Positions 1 through 5,982 are shown, counted from the first letter of the stretch. The stretch: DNA of 5,982 nt from Nitrospiraceae bacterium (GCA_003170655.1 PMYY01000246.1:1398-7379); one strand, 5' to 3'. Notes: generated from the sequence alone by a model not told the origin. Numbers and translations are program-made.

Positions 1-1385
1 TTAAATCTGTTTGCCGCTTGATAGTAATAGGTATTCAGATCCTTCGAATAGACTACCGGAGGACTCGCAAGATGGTTCTGCGTTTGTTTTTTTATGGAGT
101 CTTCGATGGCGTAAGCAGCATGCATTCCCTGCCCTATGGCTGCAGAAACCGTTTCGAGCCCAAGTACTGCATCTCCACCGGCAAACACCCGGTCCATACT
201 CGTCATTCTCTGACTATTCACCTCAATCCATTTGTTGTCTCTTTTATGGATATCAATGCCTTCATAATCGACTGACTGTCCAGCAGCTATGATGACGGTA
301 TCAGCAGGGATAACTGACTCGGAGCCTGGAATTGGCACAGGCCTTCCTCTGCCGCTGGCATCTGCTTCTTTTAACACCATCTGTACGCATAAGATACCAA
401 TAACACGGTTTTCATCGGTAACGATTTTTACCGGATTAGTGTTATAACGGAACATGATGCGTTCTTCCAACGCTTCATCGATTTCAGCGGTAATAGCAGG
501 CATTTCAACTCGTGTACGCCGATAGACAATGCTCACATTGCCTCCCAGCCGCTTGGCAACACGGGCGCAGTCCATTGCGGTATTGCCTCCGCCGACAACT
601 ACAACTTCTCTGCCGATATCAATTTTATCGCCGCTGTGAACTGCCTTCAAAAATTCCACGCCGGTAAATACGTTTCGGGCATCGTCACCAGGAATGCTAA
701 GCGAACTTCCTTTCTGAGCCCCAAGCCCCAAAAAGACCGCATTATATTCGCGTATCAGTTGGTCCATTGGTATATTAATGCCTACTTTGACATTGCATTC
801 CAGCTCAATGCCTAGTTTCAATATTGATTCAATCTCGCGACCCAAAACATCCTTTGGCAAACGATAGGCAGGAATGCCCCATCGCATCATCCCACCAGGT
901 GTGCCTTCCGCTTCAAATATCTTTACCTTATATCCTTTTTTTGCGAGGTGAAAAGCGCACGATAATCCAGCAGGCCCTGAGCCTACTATTGCGACTTTCT
1001 CTTTCCGCTCTGAGGTGATAAGCTTCTTGTGCTCAAGCCGATTTTCAATACCGAAGTCCCCAATAGAGCGCTCAGCGCTGTTGATATCAAGTGGAGTATC
1101 AAAATCCCTGCGATTGCACCCTTCCTCACATGGATGCGGGCAGACCCTTCCGCATGTTGCCGGGAAGGGATTTGTCCGGGTTAATATATGCCAGGCTTCT
1201 TCATAGTCCTTGCTGACCGCAAGCGTTCGGAGAAAACCCCTAATATCATTTCGGGCCGGACAACCATGAGTGCAAGGCGGGGTTTGCATAATGTTTAAAG
1301 GCTTTTGTGTCCGCCATGAACCGGTCTTATATGGAGTTACATTGCGCAAATCCAGCGCTAGTCCTAAAGGTAATTTTTCGCTCAT
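1..1385 (-). CDS. GltD-like FAD/NAD(P)-binding oxidoreductase subunit, 3' end cut by window edge
   Basis: This probably passes electrons between NAD(P)(H) and the 2-oxoacid oxidoreductase encoded just upstream, in the cytoplasm. My translation from ATG at 1385 is open for 461 codons and leaves the window without a stop. Residues ~30-115 form the Fer4_20-type domain seen in GltD and dihydropyrimidine dehydrogenase, with Cys38, 42, 78, 82, 86 and 90 (CTHGCP, then CGRVCPHPCEEGC) as likely ligands of two [4Fe-4S] clusters. An FAD dinucleotide fold starts at VAIVGSGPAGL (131-141), with Glu158 ending the second strand. An NAD(P)H fold starts at VVVGGGNTAMD (262-272); YRR at 288-290 hints at NADPH. 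AGGDAV (402-407) is the C-terminal FAD motif. The ATG overlaps the beta-subunit stop as ATGA, and AGAGAGG lies 8 bases upstream. The last residues (DLNTYYYQAANRF) resemble the linker that, in homologues I recall, leads into a PorD-like ferredoxin domain. That domain is inferred, not seen. GltD itself is unlikely, as no large glutamate synthase subunit is nearby. Confidence 0.9.
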   Translation of the reverse strand, partial: MSEKLPLGLALDLRNVTPYKTGSWRTQKPLNIMQTPPCTHGCPARNDIRGFLRTLAVSKDYEEAWHILTRTNPFPATCGRVCPHPCEEGCNRRDFDTPLDINSAERSIGDFGIENRLEHKKLITSERKEKVAIVGSGPAGLSCAFHLAKKGYKVKIFEAEGTPGGMMRWGIPAYRLPKDVLGREIESILKLGIELECNVKVGINIPMDQLIREYNAVFLGLGAQKGSSLSIPGDDARNVFTGVEFLKAVHSGDKIDIGREVVVVGGGNTAMDCARVAKRLGGNVSIVYRRTRVEMPAITAEIDEALEERIMFRYNTNPVKIVTDENRVIGILCVQMVLKEADASGRGRPVPIPGSESVIPADTVIIAAGQSVDYEGIDIHKRDNKWIEVNSQRMTSMDRVFAGGDAVLGLETVSAAIGQGMHAAYAIEDSIKKQTQNHLASPPVVYSKDLNTYYYQAANRF

Positions 1386-2263
1386 AGATTAAACCTCTCT
1401 ATATTTCCGTCTGCGATTTTTTGGATTGCAGCCACATCGGTAGTTGGGGTGCCCTTTTTAAAAAGATTTCTAAATCTTCCCTGCAACTTAAGGTACTCTT
1501 CTACCGGCTTTTTTACAGGGACTTTCTGAACACTGATTATCTTGCCTTCCCTGATCTCGAAAACAGGAAAGATACAGGTTTGTTTGGCCAACCGGCATAT
1601 CTGTACTGTGAGATCGCCGGCATGTCCCCATCCAAGAGGACAAGGGGCAAGTATATGAAGATATTTCGGGCCCTCTATTGAAAGCGCGGTCTTCACTTTG
1701 CGCTGCAGGTCACGATAATCATCAACTGTTGCTGTAGCCACATAAGGTATGCCGTGATCAGCTGCAAGCAGAGGAATATTTTTTTTGAGTCTCTTCTTGC
1801 CGCCAGGTGTTGTGGTCGTTCTTGTCCCAAGAGGTGTGCTGCCAGAACGCTGTACTCCAGTGTTCATGTATGCTTCATTGTCATAACAGACATAGAGCAC
1901 ATTGTGGCCCCGCTCGAACATACCGCTTAAGCACTGAAATCCTATGTCCGATGTGCTGCCGTCACCTCCCTGGGCAATGATATTGACTGGTCCCTTGTTT
2001 AAAGCCTTATATGCCACCTCAACGCCTGCGGCCACTGCGGCAGCGTTTTCAAAAAGGCTGTGTAAAAAGGGGATACGCCAGGAAGGATCTGGGTATGGAG
2101 AACTGAATACCTCCAGGCAGCCGGTAGCAACACAAGCTATGGTGTTTTCACCTGAAGCGTCAGCTACCATGCGGGCGGCTAATGCTTGGCCGCAGCCGCC
2201 GCAAGCCCGGTGCCCACTTGCAAACAGGTCTTTTTTTTCAATCGTATCTAAATTCTCTATCAT
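1382..2263 (-). CDS. porB: Pyruvate/2-oxoacid:acceptor oxidoreductase, beta (TPP-binding) subunit
   Basis: This is the thiamine-pyrophosphate-binding subunit. With alpha it decarboxylates a 2-oxoacid to acyl-CoA and feeds electrons into its Fe-S cluster; the reverse reaction fixes CO2. The protein has 293 residues, within the ~290-320 usual for PorB. Four cysteines fit the proximal [4Fe-4S] ligands: Cys21 and Cys24 in GHRACGGCG, Cys49 in ATGCLEVF, and Cys208 in APCPLGWGH. The TPP/Mg motif runs from GGDGSTSDIG (99-108) to the DNEAYMNTG stretch (128-136), ending with Asn134. The C-terminus has KKPVEEYLKLQGRF, common in PorB proteins. The start at 2263 overlaps the alpha stop as ATGA, and CAGGAG lies 8 bases upstream. 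All catalytic features are intact. Family and subunit are secure. The substrate is less so: pyruvate is preferred, and phenylglyoxylate or another 2-oxoacid is possible. Confidence 0.95.
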   Translation of the reverse strand: MIENLDTIEKKDLFASGHRACGGCGQALAARMVADASGENTIACVATGCLEVFSSPYPDPSWRIPFLHSLFENAAAVAAGVEVAYKALNKGPVNIIAQGGDGSTSDIGFQCLSGMFERGHNVLYVCYDNEAYMNTGVQRSGSTPLGTRTTTTPGGKKRLKKNIPLLAADHGIPYVATATVDDYRDLQRKVKTALSIEGPKYLHILAPCPLGWGHAGDLTVQICRLAKQTCIFPVFEIREGKIISVQKVPVKKPVEEYLKLQGRFRNLFKKGTPTTDVAAIQKIADGNIERFNL

Positions 2264-3435
2264 AGGTCTTTCTCCTGTATGATTTCTTGTCTTAATCCGA
2301 GAAACTCCAGTTCCACTGGTTCTCTTTCCACTTTTTCGACCATGTACCGCAAATCATCAAGAGAAATATTCCGTCCGCCAAGTCCTGCTATAAAACTGCT
2401 GATTCGGCGTTTTATTTTTTCGCCCTTTGGAAAAGTCCAGCGAATATCGCTTGCAAGAATGCCCCCCCTGCCCAATGAAATGGACTTTTCAAGGACAACG
2501 ATATTGGTTTTATCCTTAAGGGTTTCATAAATCTGTTCTCTCGGAAAAGGCCGGAAAGAGCAAATTTGCAGCAGTCCGACCTTCTTTCCCTCCGCTTCAA
2601 ACCGGTCGATAAGATCTTTAATGCTTCCAACGATAGAACCCATTGACACAACCACAACATCTGCGTCCTTAAGTTTGTATGTCTTGAATAATCCTCCGCT
2701 ATCCCTGTTAAAGGCCCGTCTGAAATCAGCGCTCACCTGCTTAATGGTTTCTTCTGATTTTTCCAAGGCACGATGCTGGATATATTTCGCTTCCATGTAG
2801 AAACGTGGATCGGCATATAACCCGAGTCCTCTGGGCCATCGTGGATCAACAATATGAGTCGGTTTAAATGGAGGCAGAAAATCGTCGACTTGCTTTTGAT
2901 CCGGAATGTCAACCGGCTCATAGGCATGAGTGAGAATAAATCCGTCCATGCAGACCATCACTGGCAGAGATAGCTGTTCAGCGATTTTATATGCCTGGAT
3001 GTGTAAATCCGCTGCCTCCTGATTATCCTCTGCATGAAGCTGAATCCACCCTGCATCCCTGACGGACATAGAATCCTGATGATCGTTCCAGATGTTCAGC
3101 GGAGCAGCTATCGCCCTGTTGGCACATGTCAATACGATAGGCAACCGCATACCCGCAATGCAGTATATTACCTCGTTCATCAGCAGCATTCCCTGCGATG
3201 TCGTCGCCGTGTAAGTGCGTGCGCCGGCGGCACTTGCACCGAGGACTACTGAGGCGGCCGCAAATTCACTTTCGACATTTACAAACTCAGCTTTAAGGCG
3301 TCCCTCGCTTACAATTTCTGCCAGGTCTTCCACAATATGGGTTTGCGGAGTGATCGGATAAGCCGCTATGACATTCGGGCGGCATAAAGCTACCACGTCC
3401 GCAACAGCCTGTGATCCTTCAATTTGTTTAAGCAT
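2260..3435 (-). CDS. porA: Pyruvate/2-oxoacid:acceptor oxidoreductase, alpha subunit
   Basis: This subunit carries the pyrimidine-binding half of the TPP site and much of the substrate pocket. The preferred start is ATG at 3435, giving 391 residues (MLKQIEGSQAV...), near the ~390-400 usual for PorA; GAGGAAG sits 4-5 bases upstream. An in-frame ATG at 3474 would add 13 residues (MSGRMKSYKRGSS) that look non-homologous and lie inside the gamma gene. Domain I has AYPITPQTHIVE (25-36), the substrate/TPP Thr-containing loop, then FVNVESEF (51-58), whose Glu contacts TPP in the family, and TATTSQG (76-82). The segments NRAIAAPLNIWNDH and GWIQLHAEDNQEA closely resemble pyruvate-type alpha subunits I know, more than 2-oxoglutarate KorA. 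Domain II (roughly 250 to the end) contains SFRPFP and LEKSISLGRGG. It overlaps gamma by 8 bases and beta by 4. No damage is visible. Confidence 0.95.
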   Translation of the reverse strand: MLKQIEGSQAVADVVALCRPNVIAAYPITPQTHIVEDLAEIVSEGRLKAEFVNVESEFAAASVVLGASAAGARTYTATTSQGMLLMNEVIYCIAGMRLPIVLTCANRAIAAPLNIWNDHQDSMSVRDAGWIQLHAEDNQEAADLHIQAYKIAEQLSLPVMVCMDGFILTHAYEPVDIPDQKQVDDFLPPFKPTHIVDPRWPRGLGLYADPRFYMEAKYIQHRALEKSEETIKQVSADFRRAFNRDSGGLFKTYKLKDADVVVVSMGSIVGSIKDLIDRFEAEGKKVGLLQICSFRPFPREQIYETLKDKTNIVVLEKSISLGRGGILASDIRWTFPKGEKIKRRISSFIAGLGGRNISLDDLRYMVEKVEREPVELEFLGLRQEIIQEKDL

Positions 3436-3982
3436 AGAGCTTCCTCTTTTGTATGATTTCATGCGCCCGCTCAAGGGCTGCTACATTGTTTGAACCAACG
3501 TTGCCCGGAAACTTCTGCATAATGGCTTGTTGAACTGCCTCCAGGCTTACTAACCCAGTAATGCTGCAAAAAGCCCCGATCATTATAGCGTTGGGAATTG
3601 GCCTTCCTATGATTTCAAGAGCTATCTCAGTGGCAGGAATAGTCTCGACCCTAGCCGTTGTATTTAATTTCAGCTCATTGAGAGGCTTGTCAGTGTTGAT
3701 CAGTACAAGGCCGTTCGGTTTCAATCCCTCCAGAACCGGGACGGTCTCGATCAAAAAATAGTCCTGAACTATCAGATAATCGGGATTTCGTACCTCCTCC
3801 CTAAGGCGAATCTTCTTGTCATCAATTCTCACAAACGCCTGAACAGGCGCACCAACCCGTTCAGCTCCGAAAGAAGGGAACGCTTGGGCAAATTTTCCAT
3901 CAATAAACGCGGCAACAGCTAAAAGCTCCGCTGCTGCAACATTTCCCTGTCCTCCACGACCATGAATTCTTATTTCAATCAT
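3428..3982 (-). CDS. porG: Pyruvate/2-oxoacid:acceptor oxidoreductase, gamma subunit
   Basis: This is the first gene of the operon and encodes the gamma subunit (domain III of one-chain PFOR), which packs against alpha and beta and helps form the CoA and acceptor side of the complex. The protein has 184 residues, matching the ~180-200 usual for PorG. The signature is the N-terminal IRIHGRGGQGNVAAAELL, with GRGGQG at 8-13. It is followed by AFPSFGAERVGAPVQAFVRI (~34-53), the second conserved block, and by IPNAIMIGAF in the C-terminal half. The ATG at 3982 has a strong site, AGAGGTGAT, about 7 bases upstream. The stop lies 8 bases inside the alpha gene, suggesting coupled translation. In many anaerobes a delta ferredoxin gene or domain follows gamma directly; here alpha follows at once. 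Family assignment is secure. Confidence 0.95.
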   Translation of the reverse strand: MIEIRIHGRGGQGNVAAAELLAVAAFIDGKFAQAFPSFGAERVGAPVQAFVRIDDKKIRLREEVRNPDYLIVQDYFLIETVPVLEGLKPNGLVLINTDKPLNELKLNTTARVETIPATEIALEIIGRPIPNAIMIGAFCSITGLVSLEAVQQAIMQKFPGNVGSNNVAALERAHEIIQKRKLYA

Positions 3983-4506
3983 CCTTTATCACCTCTATTG
4001 TCAAAAATCAAGAAATATATTTTCTCTTTTACCCCTGCTCATGTTCACATAAAAAAATAAGATGTCGATCCATCGCTACTATCTATACAAAGGCATCCTT
4101 AGATGCACTTGAGTTTCTTTGCATCTGCGCTGAGATCTGCCACAGCTTGATTGAATAGAAACCTCCAATGGCGCAACACTCCTGATTTAATTTTAAAACT
4201 AAAAGAAAGCATCACGGTATCGGGGTTGGTCCGATTTTAGACATAGGGTTTTGTCCTATAAAAACATCTTACACAAGAATCTCAATCAGTCAGATTGATG
4301 ACTGGTATTTTATGGCACCGTTAGTTAGTTCGGGTTTCGCCTCTCAAATCCACCGAGAAACAAAGAGGTGAGGTACTCTCTCTTGCCGTTTGTTTAACCT
4401 GCTTACATTCAGAGTCGCCAAGTATCGAAATGTGAGGACTTCCGAAGTACTTAACAGCCTCGTTTTTATATTCTAAGCGTTGGAGAAGAAGGATAGCAAG
4501 GGGCCG
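3983..4506. other. Intergenic region with short hairpins, no recognised gene
   Basis: I see no recognisable gene in these ~520 bases. The last part before porG should hold the operon promoter. The best minus-strand -10 candidate is TATATT at 4019-4014, but no convincing -35 lies 16-18 bases upstream, so I do not call it. A small dyad, ATGT-TC-ACAT, lies at 4041-4050, and a GCATC/GATGC dyad at 4093-4106. Three short hairpins cluster at 4219-4306. Bases ~4340-4520 are largely open in one minus-strand frame (about 66 codons, containing EAVKYFGSPHISILG) and partly on the plus strand. I recognise neither translation, and the minus-strand frame lacks a good ATG and ribosome binding site near its upstream end. 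Confidence 0.5.
4219..4306. repeat. Cluster of three short inverted repeats
   Basis: There are three dyads in 88 bases. ATCGG/CCGAT (4219-4223 with 4231-4235) has a 7-base loop and is followed by TTTT on the plus strand. ATAGG/CCTAT (4243-4247 with 4255-4259) also has a 7-base loop. The third can fold two mutually exclusive ways: TCAATC (4282-4287) with GATTGA (4293-4298), or CAGTCA (4287-4292) with TGACTG (4299-4304). No gene end abuts them on either strand, so terminator or attenuator function cannot be assigned. The stems are short and could be chance in AT-rich DNA. Confidence 0.35.
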
Positions 4507-4570
4507 AATTGCCTCATCGAAAATCTATTCGAAAGGGATTCGTTGCCTCATGAAGGAATCTATTCGAAAT
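4507..4570 (+). repeat. Left arm of paired inverted repeat: two tandem ~35-bp units
   Basis: Two direct copies of a unit run in tandem with a 34-bp period. The unit is roughly GTTGCCTCA, about 6 variable bases, then AATCTATTCGAAA. TTGCCTCA occurs at 4509-4516 and 4543-4550; AATCTATTCGAAA at 4522-4534 and 4557-4569. The same two units recur inverted at 4881-4946. Aligned over their length the arms are about 80% identical by eye, and both exact blocks AAATCTATTCGAAA and ATTCGTTGCCTCATG are shared. The first unit of this arm pairs with the outermost unit of the other, so the whole element is symmetric. Confidence 0.8.
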
Positions 4571-4880
4571 AATTCTTGGCTAAGGACCATACCGACCAGA
4601 GAAGGCTCCGGAAGGAGGCTACCGAGCCACAGAAACAGGGAAGCACAGTCGGTCATGAAACTGCTCGGTGAAACCAGACTCGGCGGCAAAGTGAGCAATG
4701 AATACGACGCCATATAAACGAGTCCTGGCTTATCCTGATGTGTCCAAAGAAGTCGAGCAAAAGCTCCACAGTCAGCACTGAAAACTTCACTCTGCCAAAC
4801 TGAAACGCAAGATCTAAAACCTGCAACGCCAACCGACTGTAGGTGCCTCAAACACAAGAAATGCCCTAAAATAGTGAAAA
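4571..4880. other. ~310-bp core between the inverted repeats, apparently non-coding
   Basis: This interval holds no convincing gene. A 127-codon minus-strand frame (4908 to 4525) crosses it, but it needs a TTG start inside a repeat and its product resembles nothing I know. Structural signals are present. GGCTCCGG (4604-4611) can pair with CCGAGCC (4622-4628) with one bulged base around a 10-base loop. ACAGTCGGT (4645-4653) is exactly complementary to ACCGACTGT (4832-4840), which could close a ~196-base domain. It lies just 5' of an IS110-type recombinase remnant, where IS110-group elements keep the non-coding end that encodes their bridge RNA. A relic of such an RNA is possible but unproven, and the long-range pairing alone could be chance. 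Confidence 0.4.
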
Positions 4881-4946
4881 TCTTTCGAAGTGATTTTACA
4901 TGAGGCAACGAATATCATTTCGAATAGATTTCTACGTGAGGCAACG
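4881..4946 (-). repeat. Right arm of paired inverted repeat: two tandem ~35-bp units, inverted
   Basis: Read on the minus strand, this arm contains GTTGCCTCA at 4945-4937 followed by AAATCTATTCGAAA (4931-4918), then after 36 bp a second CGTTGCCTCATG (4910-4899) followed by a more diverged ATCACTTCGAAAG. It is the inverted counterpart of 4507-4570. The outer copy keeps the AATCTATTCGAAA block intact, while the inner one has changes within it (ATCACTTCGAAA). The arm ends exactly where the IS110-type reading frame becomes recognisable, so an IS end or a recombination junction may lie at about 4946. Confidence 0.8.
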
Positions 4947-4947
4947 C

Positions 4948-5157
4948 GGGGGCAGAAGCGTATTCATCGGGCTCGACGTCCATAAGGAAAGCTGGCAGGT
5001 GAGTGTGAGAGCTGAGGAGGAAGAGATATTCCACGGCAGGTTGCCCAGCGAGTATCCTGCGTTGGATCGACCTATTGCTCGACTTCCCAGGTGCACAATC
5101 AAGGTAGCCTATGAAGCCAGTCTCTGTGAATTTTGACTTTACGATGGAGTACAAGTC
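4948..5157 (+). pseudogene. IS110-family recombinase (transposase) N-terminal remnant
   Basis: A plus-strand frame translates as FIGLDVHKESWQVSVR (4963-5010), then FHGRLPSEYPALDR, and KVAYEAS (5101-5121). These are the N-terminal DEDD/RuvC-like motifs of IS110-family recombinases: catalytic Asp in GLDVHK (codon 4975) and Glu in YEA (codon 5113). Intact relatives typically continue YEAGPCGFGLYD. Here that segment reads YEASLCEF, a TGA stop at 5134-5136, then LYDG in the same frame, so a glycine codon has become a stop and neighbouring residues are altered. The usual ATG just before the first strand is absent; only a GTG at 4936, inside the repeat arm, could serve. Homology ends at ~5145-5157, beside the hydrolase stop codon. 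The remaining ~250-300 residues, including the C-terminal serine-containing domain, are missing. Only a short dead 5' fragment of the insertion sequence remains. Confidence 0.8.
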
Positions 5158-5955
5158 TTAGGTCTTGAACAAGAAATTCAGGACAGTTCCTATGAATACG
5201 TGGGGGTTTTCCAAATAAATTGAATGCGCTGCGTTGTCTTGCACTGTAAAAACCGCACCAGGTATCCTCCCGGCTAGGTCCTTGCACATTTGAACAGGAA
5301 AAAGCAGATCTTCATTTCCTCCAATTACTAAGGTCCTTGCGGCAATGGTGGGCAGTTTGTCCGTGCAATTGAACTCCACAATTGCGTCTACCTGTTTTCT
5401 GAAAGCGCCCGCACTTGGGGGATAGGGATAATTCACCTCACATTGTACGGCATCCTCGATGGCCTTTTCATCCTCAAAAAACCGCTCTGATAATATCCAG
5501 TAGAAAATGGACCGAAACCAAATCTTCAGGTCGAGACCAGCTTCCAGAGAACAGGCCCAATTTGAGAACAGATCGTTGTTCCGTCTGGAATTGTAAGATG
5601 ACGTCGCTGCCAGTATAAGATTGTCGACATATTCGGGATAATGAATAGCACATTCCTGTGCCACGAAGCCGCCCATTGAGTGCCCAAGAATATTGAGTGA
5701 TTTCAGCCCCAAATGCTTGACAAGAGCGATACAGTCGGTAGCCATCGTATGGACGCTCGTCTCCACATCAAGCGGACTTGTCCGGCCCACGCCTCTGTTA
5801 TCTACTGTGATCACTTGGCAACGGGAAGTGAGCTCACCGATTATTGGTTGCCAACTCTGCGAGTCCGATGCAAGACCAGCAATAAGAAGCAATGGAATGC
5901 CATCGCCTTGCACCTCGTAATAGAGTTCAATATCGTTTATTGTCAACTTAGGCAT
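5158..5955 (-). CDS. Alpha/beta-fold hydrolase, substrate unknown
   Basis: This is a complete 265-residue cytoplasmic alpha/beta hydrolase, typical in length, with no signal peptide. The nucleophile elbow is GHSMGG (91-96, Ser93). The acid is probably Asp216 in LVIGGNEDLLFP, and the histidine is His244 in NAAHSIYLENP. VITVDNRGVGRTSP (48-61) is the usual strand-4 DxRGxGxS-like block. The oxyanion loop reads LLIAGLASDSQSW in place of the common HG form, which is seen in some members. A lid region (~125-190) is aromatic-rich. It most resembles the broad esterase / 3-oxoadipate enol-lactonase-like group; no specific substrate can be assigned. The ATG at 5955 has a modest site (GGTGA, 5-6 bases upstream). 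It is followed downstream by insertion-sequence debris and has no visible terminator. It is over 1 kb upstream of porG, so it is probably not part of that operon. Confidence 0.9.
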   Translation of the reverse strand: MPKLTINDIELYYEVQGDGIPLLLIAGLASDSQSWQPIIGELTSRCQVITVDNRGVGRTSPLDVETSVHTMATDCIALVKHLGLKSLNILGHSMGGFVAQECAIHYPEYVDNLILAATSSYNSRRNNDLFSNWACSLEAGLDLKIWFRSIFYWILSERFFEDEKAIEDAVQCEVNYPYPPSAGAFRKQVDAIVEFNCTDKLPTIAARTLVIGGNEDLLFPVQMCKDLAGRIPGAVFTVQDNAAHSIYLENPHVFIGTVLNFLFKT

Positions 5956-5982
5956 TCTTCACCGTTCCTAAAAGTATGTGGT

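Noticed and set aside
1..3. TAA on the minus strand at the window edge as the stop of the GltD-like gene
   Set aside because: It is out of frame: the reading frame from ATG 1385 uses codons whose lowest base is a multiple of three, so the gene runs off the window.
1421..2282. Plus-strand frames opposite porB (1421-1681 and 1944-2282)
   Set aside because: They are shadows of the intact, motif-rich beta-subunit gene and have no recognisable product.
3436..3474. Alternative upstream ATG for porA at 3474
   Set aside because: It would add 13 residues unlike PorA N-termini and lies within porG; ATG 3435 has a good ribosome binding site and the expected MLKQIEGSQAV start.
3999..4004. TTGACA on the minus strand as a -35 box for porG
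   Set aside because: It lies only ~17 bases before the start codon and directly upstream of the ribosome binding site, leaving no room for a -10 and a leader.
4325..4350. tRNA-like TTCGGGTTTCG stretch
   Set aside because: No matching acceptor, D or anticodon arms can be formed around it.
4525..4908. 127-codon minus-strand frame spanning the repeat element core
   Set aside because: It starts at TTG inside a repeat arm and ends in the other arm, has no clear ribosome binding site, and resembles no family I know; its ends are translations of the repeats.
4507..4946. CRISPR array
   Set aside because: Only two units occur per side, they abut with no spacers of regular length, the two sides are inverted to each other, and no cas gene is in the window.

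Overview
The window suggests an anaerobic bacterium. Its left two thirds carry a four-gene operon for a CoA-dependent 2-oxoacid oxidoreductase of the pyruvate:ferredoxin oxidoreductase (POR) superfamily, in the separate-subunit layout common in strict anaerobes such as Desulfobacterota and some Firmicutes. No RNA gene or taxonomic marker is present, so the lineage is a guess.

Layout. All intact genes are on the minus strand and read right to left. Bases 5158-5955 hold a complete alpha/beta hydrolase with a Ser93/Asp216/His244 triad. Downstream of it, bases 4948-5157 hold the decayed 5' end of an IS110-family recombinase gene, on the plus strand and interrupted by a stop codon. Bases 4507-4946 form a palindromic element: two tandem ~35-bp units on the left, the same two units inverted on the right, and ~310 bp of apparently non-coding DNA between them. 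Bases 3983-4506 are an intergenic stretch with no recognised gene and several short hairpins. Bases 3982 down to 1 are the operon: gamma subunit (3428-3982), alpha (2260-3435), beta (1382-2263) and an FAD/NAD(P)-binding GltD-like protein (start 1385, running off the left edge).

How the genes work together. The operon genes overlap by 8, 4 and 4 bases and each has a good ribosome binding site, so they are almost certainly co-transcribed and translationally coupled. Alpha and beta form the thiamine-pyrophosphate, Fe-S and CoA catalytic core, and gamma completes the oxidoreductase domain. The usual small 2x[4Fe-4S] delta subunit is missing from its normal place. Instead the fourth gene encodes a protein like the small subunit of glutamate synthase, with N-terminal Fe-S cysteines, an FAD fold and an NAD(P)H fold. 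At the window edge it enters a stretch that, in related proteins I recall, precedes a C-terminal ferredoxin domain. The simplest reading is a 2-oxoacid oxidoreductase wired to NAD(P)(H), comparable in logic to the NAD-linked phenylglyoxylate oxidoreductase (Pad) complex. Pyruvate is the likeliest substrate from the alpha-subunit motifs, but this is not proven.

The 3983-5157 region is the accessory part. It looks like a landing zone of mobile-element debris between two unrelated genes, and the inverted paired repeats are its least explained feature.
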